Origin: Cercophora sp. LCS_1 | Taxonomy: Eukaryota; Ascomycota; Sordariomycetes; Sordariales; Lasiosphaeriaceae | Direction: 5' to 3' | NCBI GenBank assembly: GCA_036250225.1 | Contig: JAPZLL010000044.1 | Coordinates: forward strand, 232,729-296,728 | Length of the DNA stretch: 64,000 bases | Part shown: in pieces, positions 55,910 through 64,000 of the stretch | How positions within the stretch are numbered: position 1 is the first letter of the stretch | How the letters are laid out: the number at the start of each line of letters is the position of its first letter | Position numbers and translations under genes: made by a program | Notes under the pieces: generated by a model | What the model was told of the DNA's origin: nothing | The model's database searches: none | The model's input: the letters and a program-made list of their open reading frames with translations, nothing else

Positions 55910-58372
55910 AGGATGGAGGAGGTGGGATGGGGGACGGGAACGGCGTTCGGCATTGTTGAGATACCAATGAAAGTCGTCGATGGGTACTTCGCTAGGGCAT
56001 GGCATGTCTATATTGATGAAAGTAAATGAATCGTCAATCCTCGTTCAATTATTTCAAGATCGTCCGAGGTCAACGAGGTGCTGCTGTTGCTGTTGGGGCC
56101 GCAGACAGTTCGGCTGCGACAAGGTCCGGTGTGTCTCGTGCGTTTGGTTGAGATTGGTCGAGATTGGGGCGGATGGTGGGCTTGGGCTTGGACGAATCGA
56201 AGTCCCACTTGATCGGGGCCGACGCGGTCGACTCATCAGAGAGGAGGAAAGAGCGCCCCAGGTGAGAACCGAGACCGGATGCGTGCACCAAAAAGCAACT
56301 CGCCTGACTTTCACCCATTCGCACTCGCTGTCTAGACACTCCTTATCCGGGATTTGAGCTGCCAGTTGCTTGATAATTCTCTCTTGGTGAATTTCTAGAC
56401 CGTTTGCGGTCAAAGATTGTGGCGGTGACGGGTGGATGGTAGGAGGGATGGAAGGTGCGAACGCACCAAAGTCCGAAATCGCCAGCGACATCGCCCGCAA
56501 TGTCCGCCTGCCATGTCCCAGTACCATAAGTAAACTGGGCCCTGACGAGCACGCAAACACTTGAGCGTCCTCAAGGCAAATCGAAAAAGGACTCACGCTG
56601 CCTTCGTCGACAAACGCCGCTGTCTTGCCGTCGTTGGCGCTGACGCAATTCGACGACGGGACCGCCACCACATTGACGAACAAAACTGACAACGCTTCTG
56701 CACCCGTGGCAACCATTCATTTACAAATCATTTCCGGCAGTTTTTGTGAGCGGTTGCGCGATGGGAGTCGTTGGGCTGGGAGTACCCTTTTTCCACGTCG
56801 ATCTCTGCGGACCGCCGCATCGCTCTGGTGCTCCTCGGCTTAACACTTCGGGACTGGGCCCAACGATGTGACAGCGCCATTGTTGAGGGTACCTCCAGTC
56901 GGGATATATTCGAGGACGTCACGCTATGGCAAAATCGTATCGGAATCTACTGGCGGGCGTCGGGTTGCAGACTGTCTCGTCGTCAAGCGTGCTTCGCTGA
57001 TGACGCGCCGATAAAAACGACCTTAGGATAGTACATTCTCTCCCTTTCCAGGTTCTGGTTTCTCGGCTGACCAAAATTACTGCGGTTTCTGTCACTCATG
57101 CCTACAAAAAGGTACCCGTCAAGATGATGGTTGTTGGCGCGCACGGGAGGGACGCGGAGTGGCAAATTCCAGCAATCACATCAAGGCAAAACACAAGCGC
57201 CATCTCTACCAAAACAATCGGCATCCACAGTCGGCCACACCGCTAGACTCCGGCCAAGATTCGGAGCCTCAGCCGTCAGATTCCCGCGCTTCCGCTCCGA
57301 TGTTGAGGGGGCTCGCGACCAACAAGGCTAATTGACGGCGGACCAATGGTGTGGAATCTGGGGAAATTTACCAAAACCCTCCATGACACGTGCGGTTAGG
57401 GTCCCATCTGGTACGTCTTGGCTCCTTACATCAACCGGGCTGTTCATATCCAGCGTCGCATCACGGAGCGTGTCGACGAAAACGAGATGGCCATGCTGGC
57501 GACGGGTTCCCAGCCCAGTTCCCTGCCACCACGTTTGTTGCAACATTCTTCACACCTGTTCGCGGCTGCCCGGCTTCCCGACGGCTTCGCTCGTTCTACC
57601 GTAGCGGATCGCCACGGAGCGCAATCTGACAAATTCTCCGCGTGATGGCGTCGGCGAGATTCCGTGACGAATCGTTGGTCGACACCAGCGGCTGTCCCAT
57701 ACCATAACACCCCCACATTCTCCCATTGGTGGAGATATTCTGGAAAACGTCGCGGCTGGGCAGGGCTCTTCTACAGTCTGCTAGACCCACCCATTCAGCT
57801 GAGAGCCCTATATGGGCCTTGGTTTGACGTCACGGCAGTTGCGGCGGGAGGTGCACAGCGACGCGGCCCAATCGGGGGAAAGAGAACTGCCGAAGGACTG
57901 AGGCGACGAGAAGCGAACACAAATCCAATCTGTTTGCCCTCTTTCGGCTCCGCATGGACCAACCGGTCCTGGCAATTTGGGCTGGATGGGTGGGCATCCC
58001 ATGACAGGTTGACTGGCACTGCTTCCAGAGACGGCGATTTAGGCGGCTAGTGGCTGCTGCCCCATTCGCTAGCCGCCTCTCCTATTCCTGGGGCGCTCTT
58101 AGCAGTCGACGCACCCCGCATTCGGTACTTCGAAAGCCTCTCCCGCGGGAGCGCTTGGCGTCATCTAGACGGGATGTTGGTGTCCGGCGCAATATACAAC
58201 GCCAAGAGGATGCCTTTTTACACGCAGTCAGGATGCCAAGAGAACAGGCCGAAAGGGAGCCGGAGCACCCACGAGGCTCCTATTTAAGCACGGCAGCGGT
58301 GCCAACAGAGAGCGAGTCTCTTTTGGAAGCATCACCTCGTCTTGTTACGTGTTGACCAATCAAACCGGCGTC
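55910..58372. other. Long intergenic stretch, possible small gene
   Basis: About 2.5 kb. On the minus strand, the frame 56716-56054 and an alternative frame ending at 56070 could be joined by an intron (GTGAAAG donor, GATGAG acceptor, about 83 bp) to a protein ending near LVAAELSAAPTATAAPR. Support is weak and I do not call it a gene. A TATA-like tract (CTATTTAAGC) lies near 58279-58288, about 90 bp before the AA9 ATG. Confidence 0.4.
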
Positions 58373-59068
58373 ATGAAGTCCCTCTTTCTCGTCGCGGCCA
58401 TGGCCGCCGCCGTGGATGCTCACTACATCTTCAACATTCTCTTCGTCAACGGCCAACGCCAGGGCGGCGAGTACACATACGTGCGCCGCAACAGCAACTC
58501 GTACAACCCCGCCTTCCCCGACATTGTCAACTCCAACGACCTCCGCTGCAACGTCGGCGCCAAGCCCGGCAACACGCAGACCTTCAGCGTCAAGGCCGGC
58601 GACAAGATCGGCTTCAAGGTTTTTAACAACGAGCTGATCGAGCACCCCGGCCCGGGCTTCATCTACATGTCCAAGGCCCCCGACAGCGTCAACACGTACG
58701 ACGGCTCCGGCGACTGGTTCAAGGTCTACGAGACGGGTCTCTGCCGCGGCGGTGGCAACACCGACGGCAACTGGTGCTCGTACAACAAGGACCGCCTCGA
58801 GTTCACCATCCCCCCGAAGACACCCGCTGGCGAGTACCTCGTCCGCATCGAGCACATTGGTCTGCACGAGGGACACCGTAACCGCGCCCAGTTCTACATT
58901 ACCTGCGCCCAACTCAAGATCGACGGCGCCGGCGGCGGCACGCCCAGCCCTCTTGTCAAGATTCCCGGCATCTACAAGGCTGCTGACCCCGGCATCGCCT
59001 ACAACAAGTGGACCAGCAGCCCGGCGCCCTATGTCATGCCTGGCCCCAAGGTCTGGGACGGCAACTAA
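58373..59068 (+). CDS. AA9 lytic polysaccharide monooxygenase
   Basis: Intronless, 231 residues from MKSLFLVAAM. The signal peptide ends just before HYIF, so the mature protein begins with the His that forms the copper histidine brace. The second His is in the EHPGPGFIYMSKAP segment, and the conserved Gln and axial Tyr are in AQFYITCAQL. Cysteines at LRCNV and ITCAQ fit a family disulfide. There is no cellulose-binding domain, so it is a single-domain AA9 (formerly GH61). It is secreted and cleaves cellulose or other beta-1,4-glucans by oxidation, needing copper and an electron donor. Confidence 0.93.
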   Translation: MKSLFLVAAMAAAVDAHYIFNILFVNGQRQGGEYTYVRRNSNSYNPAFPDIVNSNDLRCNVGAKPGNTQTFSVKAGDKIGFKVFNNELIEHPGPGFIYMSKAPDSVNTYDGSGDWFKVYETGLCRGGGNTDGNWCSYNKDRLEFTIPPKTPAGEYLVRIEHIGLHEGHRNRAQFYITCAQLKIDGAGGGTPSPLVKIPGIYKAADPGIAYNKWTSSPAPYVMPGPKVWDGN

Positions 59069-61134
59069 AGGAGACGCATGCATCAAGGAGTCGTCATGGC
59101 ATGGAGAAGGGGTTTGGCGTGTTCGTGTACCCATTGACAGGGCTTGTTCGTTTCACAGGTTGGGGTGTATTTTGATATATCACCATTGGTCTTTTCTCTC
59201 ACGACCATGGTTAGCATCGCGTCTTGTTGGTCTGCCCTGGGTTTCTGCAGATAGCACTTGGGTCATAGACCAGACAGCTAGAGTCAACTTTCTCTTCTGT
59301 GATGACCACATCGCGTCCACTTTGTGAATTTGTGTGTGGACTGTTATGAATCCTTACGTGCACATGTAGCACCGCTGTCACCACCATTCACATGCACATC
59401 GTTCCTTTCAAGGGCAGAACCCTGGAATCCCCTCAGGCCCACAGACTGCGCCGTTGCACTCCACTCGACGCTGCATCCACAGCTAACAACACCTTCCCTT
59501 TCAACGGCGCCTAGCCATGAGTACATTCGATAGACGTGCGCAACCATGGCCAACACCGTGTCGCTGAGCACTCGAAGGATCATTACCTGTGGGTGTGGAG
59601 AAGCCTGTATTAGGTGACAGGCCATGACCTCGACCTCACTGTAACAATCCCCGTCATTTTTTCGATAAGGTCTCGTCGACACCCCCAACCTCGCGTTGCA
59701 TCCTATCATCGGTGACGCGGGAATAAACGGATTCCAGCTTTCGACCGTCTTCCGTTCCTCAGCCGCAAATTTCAATTCGCACTCCTGCACGCGCAACCAT
59801 GGAACAGGGCCAATATTTGCTGACGCCGTCTGACGCTCAACCCCTGGCTGTCGAGACCGCACCGCGCACATCCAAAGCTTCGGACTCCCAGACGTTTTCA
59901 GAGCGCTGTCATGCCCGACCCGTAAGGCGTCCTACATCCTTCCACAGCGCCACAACCAGGTTCGGGGAAGACAGAGTGACGAAAAAATGCGGCACAACTG
60001 CTGTCATTTCACGCATGCGACCCTCCTTCCCAGACCCCAGACCCCAGACCCCAAACCCTAAACCCAAAAAGTAAACATGGTGTGTTTCGTGTTTTTCTCT
60101 CCGATCCTTGACCGTTGTGAGGCGGCCTATCCGAACGCATACCGCGTGTACCGACCGTGTTGGATCCCTGTACAGGACTAACCGAATTTCTCCTCTTTCC
60201 GCGAGCTGAAAGTGATGAGACGAATTTGTCTGCATCGGATGCGTGGCACGGCAGGTTTTGATGGATTGTCGTCACGGAATGACAGGGGTACGGAAGATCT
60301 CGAAGCGAGCTCGAAGAAAAGAGGGTTTGACGAAAACCGAAAAGCGCGTCGGGAAAACACAGCAAGGACGACCAACAGCAGGATCCATCACCAATGGCGA
60401 GACGAGATCACCTGTCCTTAACAATGACACTTAAACCCTAACCCAATCACACCTCCAGGGCAGTATCGGCAGGGGTGGCACGGGGCAACTGCCGCCGCCG
60501 AGATTTTGTCAAACGCTGCGCAAACTACCAAATTCGGGAAATTACACACCACGCATCGCCGTTTTGGTTTAACTTTTGGCGAGGCACGATGTGGCGGCCT
60601 CATGAAACGGGCCTAGCCGCGTGGAGATGAGCGTCATCAAGACACCAAACGGCGCTGGCCAACGGCTCCCTCGAGGATGGACGCGCCACTGATGCGCCGT
60701 CGCAGGCACCGGTCGTCGTCAATCACTGGGATCATGGATCCGACATCCCACCCCCCGGTCCGAGTCCGAGCCTGTGCCCCGGACAGCGAGATCCTTTTTC
60801 TGCTCGACTACCCCCAACCCGACCTCAACTGCACCCTTTTTCTCGATTCCGACTCCCGTCACTGCACCGGACAAAATTCGCCAAGGATCGCATACGAAGA
60901 GTCAACAGGCGGTGACGGTTGGAACCTCAACGGCGGATACGACGACCAGGGCGGCGACGGGCCATCGAAAAAACGACAACTCACCGACTCTTGCAAGCGC
61001 ACACACGGATAAAACAAAAAAAGCAAGGCGTCGGCACCCCAGAGTGGGAAGCAAACGACACCACCCCCACAGCTTGAGGCCGATTCTCGCACGTGTCATG
61101 GGCTTTGTCGTCGTCAGACTCGCCCAGCGTTGCA
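59069..61134. other. Long intergenic stretch with telomere-like motif
   Basis: About 2 kb without a convincing gene. Degenerate CAGACCCC repeats followed by AACCCTAAACCC occur at about 60029-60066, and AAACCCTAACCC at 60433-60444, both short. Frames at 60677-61012 show no support. Confidence 0.5.
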
Positions 61135-63175
61135 ATGGCACCACAGGGGGGAGATTGTAGTGTCGCAGTCACAAACGACGCCCCACCGGAGCTTCGCACC
61201 TCGTCGGTCACGCACCTGGCCGGCGTTGACCTTGGGATATCATCGAGCGGCGGCACAGACGCCGCCAACGCCAGCAAATCACTGCCTCTAAGCCCGAATG
61301 ATCAACAAAAGGCGGATGGCAACCAACACGATCACGATCACAAGATACTCGCCCACCGACTCTCCGGGCTGGACTTTGCGCTTCAGGACGGTTACATGCG
61401 CGCCCTGATGAACTTTGCCGAAGACAGCAACGGCTATGACATGGTTCACATCAACGACCATGTCGATGCCGACTTCATCCAGTCTGGTGGGGGCGACGTG
61501 CGGCAGCTCGATGAAGGGCCGTCCCAGGAGCCGAAGGTAACACCACCACCGATTGTGGAGAGCGGGGCCGAAACATGGGGCAACGACAGCTCGCAAACGC
61601 CCAAAGCCAATATTTCGTACAGGATATCGCGCTTCCCCTTCACAAACCCGTTTACTTGGCAGCCGGGCCAAGACCAAGTGCCGGGGCATGCAGAACATCA
61701 CAGCACTACAACCTTGGTGGAGGCTGGGGGCGCCCCGAGCCCCTCAAAAGTCGAGGTCGACCCCTCCACCCTCGAAGTGTTTGAGTCTCTGGCGTCCGTG
61801 GCCACAGACGAGCTGGAGCTCGTCAAGCTCCACGACATCGACACAACGCCAGACCAAGACCGTGCCATGTCATCCGTGTCCATGACGCTGGAGACCATCG
61901 AGGAGACCATGAGCATGTCTCTTGTCGGGGTCAAATCGGTTGTTTTCACCGTGTCCAGCTCCGACTCACTCATGGAAACCGGGAGCGCATCGAGTGTCGC
62001 CAACCAAAACCACCTCTCCATCTTTTCCTCGACCCGACGACCATCCACCGCCACTTCTCGCAGCACGGGTTCGGTTTCAGGGGCCAGCTCCAACGAGGAG
62101 ACTAAGCTTACCATTTCGTCATCCCCACGAGGTCCTGCGAGCCTCTTTGGTCGATTCCGCAGTCGTCCCAGCGCCTCTCTCACTACGACTGACGATCGCC
62201 CCACCTCCTTCATCGAACGTCGAACGCTTACGCCCCACGGGCGCCTCGCACCTGTCCCACGCGGCGAAGAAGCCAGCCTCGAACGTCCGCTTCCTCCTCT
62301 GCCGGATGGTGCCAGCGATGCCGACCGCATCGAGCCCGGCCTCGTCCCCTGGGACCCCTCGAATCCCACCCTGCGCGGCGCCCCGGTATTTGGCATTGAC
62401 CTGAACCAAAGCATCAAACTCGCCCCGATGAAAGTACGCATCTCGCACAAGGGGAGTTCCGCGTCGCAACGACTCTTCCCCCGCTCGGTCTACAAATGCT
62501 GCGAGTTCATCCGCCGCTCTGGTATGTCCCTCGCCCTTCCCTCCCAATCCCAAACTAACATTCCCAGATCCAATCGACCCAAACCTTTTCTCCTCACCTG
62601 GCGATGCCTACAACGTCTCCCACCTCCGCGACATCTTCAACACAGCGCCCTTCTACGGCGAGCACTTTTCCTTTTCCGACTCGGGCAACGCACACTACAC
62701 GACGCAGGACGCCGCCCGTCTCATCCTCATGTATCTCCAAGCCCTCCCAAAGCCCCTTGTGCCGTCATCAGTAGCAAAAAGTTGGATCCTCCTCGCCCGC
62801 CAAGAAGGCGCCATCGCGCCAGCATGCTCGAGACCTCTCGAATCAGGGTTGGATTTCTGGGTAGAAGCACTAAACCGGTTACCAACGGCGAATCGGAATC
62901 TGGTCAAGCATTTGCTTACCATGTGGGCGGAGACTGTCATGCGGAAGGATGGGTCGATTATGGAGGCGGACGCGAGAAATCTAGCAAGTACGGTTTCGAG
63001 GGCGGTGTTTCAGTTGCATGAGGAAGGAGGAAAGAAGAGTGTGCATGCGACTTTGGCGTTGGCGTTTTTGATCAGGAAGAGGGGTGATGATTTGAGGGCT
63101 AGAGGAGGGGAGGAGGGGTGGGCGCCGAGTACGAGGGAGATTTTGGGGTGGAGGGGACGGGGAGGGTGGTCGTAG
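61135..63175 (+). CDS. RhoGAP-domain-like protein
   Basis: Exons 61135-62521 and 62568-63175 join across a 46-bp intron (GTATGT donor, TTCCCAG acceptor) to give 664 residues. The first 410 or so are Ser/Thr/Pro-rich and probably disordered. The C-terminal part from about 425 reads as a RhoGAP fold: VYKCCEFIRRSG, LFSSPGDAYNVSHLRDIFN, LILMYLQALPKPLVPSS and LPTANRNLVKHLLTMWAETV. The position where active RhoGAPs have the arginine finger (GIFR) seems to read NLFS, with Ser near residue 471. If so it may bind a Rho-type GTPase without speeding hydrolysis. An upstream in-frame non-ATG stretch is open but not used. Confidence 0.8.
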
Positions 63176-63454
63176 TTTGGCTGGTGAGAGGGATGGAAAT
63201 GATGGCTCGAAAGGATAAGATGAGTGGAGATGATACCCCCCTGTTCCGCACCCCTTTGTTTTGTTTATACCCCTTTGCGTCCTTTGGCATTTTTTGAAAC
63301 TCATAATCTGGAGCGGTCTGTAATCATGATACATTTTCTTCCTTTTTGAGAATGTCAAGAATCTTGCCATCAAACTTGGCTGTATCGTTCATCGGGACCC
63401 AATCCTCAGCCTCATACCATCCATCCCATGCGCCGGAAGAGCACAAGCCCAAAC

Positions 63455-64000
63455 TTAAACAACGGCAGTCACCTCCCTCCTCGCAAACCACGACGACGGA
63501 CTCTCAAACATGCCCCTATCCTCGCCAATATCAGCTCCCAAATCACTCCTCCCATCCATATAAGCAGCCACATCATCAGCAGGGTGAATCAAACCCACCC
63601 GCTCCCACGCATCCCGAACCCGTCCTGACGGCCTCAAAACCAGACACATGACGCGATACGGCGATGTAGGAGGCGCCCTAGCTGACCCATGCAGTTTAGC
63701 GCATTCCAAAAGGACCAAACGGAGTCGGCGACCACGTTGCACCTCGGCCATCGGTTTACATTTGGCATCATGGTCATCCCCCGTAACCACTTCACCGGCA
63801 TCACCCGCAACGAAATCATTACATGGTTGGGACGCATCGAGCCAAACCTTTTGCCGCAAGCCGCCACCACTACCACCGCTACCCTGCTCAAGCACGCACA
63901 TCGTCCCCTTGCTCGTGTTGCGTGTCGCCCGCGCGACGCATGCATCGCCCGTCCAACCGTTCAGCTTGTTGCCCCCCCCCCCCCCCCCCCGCGACTCGTC
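63455..64000 (-). CDS. Hypothetical protein, 5' end beyond window
   Basis: The frame ends at 63455 and is open on the minus strand through an internal ATG (63901) to the run of 19 C at 63972-63990, near the window edge, so the gene is probably partial. The visible part includes WTGDACVARATRN, a Gly/Ser stretch and LVLLECAKLHGSARAPPTSPYR followed by VRDAWERVGLIHPADDVA. It recalls the C-terminal part of some HET-type or other fungal regulatory proteins, but I cannot assign a family. The frame beyond the C run is unreliable. Confidence 0.45.
   Translation of the reverse strand, partial: DESRGGGGGGNKLNGWTGDACVARATRNTSKGTMCVLEQGSGGSGGGLRQKVWLDASQPCNDFVAGDAGEVVTGDDHDAKCKPMAEVQRGRRLRLVLLECAKLHGSARAPPTSPYRVMCLVLRPSGRVRDAWERVGLIHPADDVAAYMDGRSDLGADIGEDRGMFESPSSWFARREVTAVV

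Noticed and set aside
56054..56716. 220-codon minus-strand frame, possibly spliced to an alternative frame ending at 56070
   Set aside because: A possible intron exists but its donor is weak, and no part resembles a known family; kept only as a note in the intergenic entry.
60677..61012. 111-codon plus-strand frame upstream of the RhoGAP-like gene
   Set aside because: No domain or signal and no splice link to the next gene; more likely 5' flanking sequence.

Overview
The window reads as genomic DNA of a filamentous ascomycete (Pezizomycotina, most likely a Sordariomycete). Genes carry few, short introns (about 46-112 bp) with GTRNGT-type donors, CTRAC-like branch sites and YAG acceptors. Gene content is typically filamentous-fungal: HET-domain proteins, a PTH11-like receptor, a Zn2Cys6 regulator, a LaeA-like methyltransferase, an AA9 polysaccharide monooxygenase and an eqolisin peptidase. 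There are no operons, CRISPR arrays or obvious intact transposons. I worked out exon structures by hand from splice signals and reading-frame phase; all family assignments come from recognised motifs, not searches.

Layout. 0-5.3 kb: a PAF-acetylhydrolase-like esterase cut by the left edge, a secreted cupredoxin and a large membrane protein. 5.9-11.5 kb: a cytochrome P450, a divergently transcribed MFS permease and a condensation-type acyltransferase, which resembles a small metabolite cassette without a backbone enzyme. 12.3-16.6 kb: a small hypothetical gene and two neighbouring fungal-specific genes, one with a PD-(D/E)XK-like core. 18-22.2 kb: an eight-exon gene encoding a GMC-like oxidoreductase fused to an alpha/beta hydrolase, convergent with a five-exon PTH11-like receptor. 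25.5-26.4 kb: a decayed dipeptidyl-peptidase relic. 28-37.8 kb: a small secreted cysteine-containing protein, a Zn2Cys6 factor, a GNAT acetyltransferase, a Trk potassium transporter and another large membrane protein. 39.6-43.8 kb: a broken aspartyl-tRNA-synthetase paralogue, a polytopic membrane protein with a frame break and an eqolisin. 44.8-52.8 kb: a HET gene, a GFA-domain protein, an NAD-dependent SDR, an FAD monooxygenase and a second, truncated HET relic. 53.3-64 kb: a hypothetical gene, the LaeA-like methyltransferase, the AA9 enzyme, a RhoGAP-like protein and a partial gene at the right edge.

Two features stand out. First, many otherwise good reading frames are broken by one-base changes, nearly all apparent single-base deletions and several in homopolymers. 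This suggests either clustered gene decay or systematic assembly error, and it should be settled before any of these genes is called a pseudogene. Second, the pair at 13.3-16.6 kb is the best candidate here for an undescribed system: same strand, about 0.6 kb apart, fungal-specific, one member with nuclease-like residues. Its function cannot be read from the sequence.
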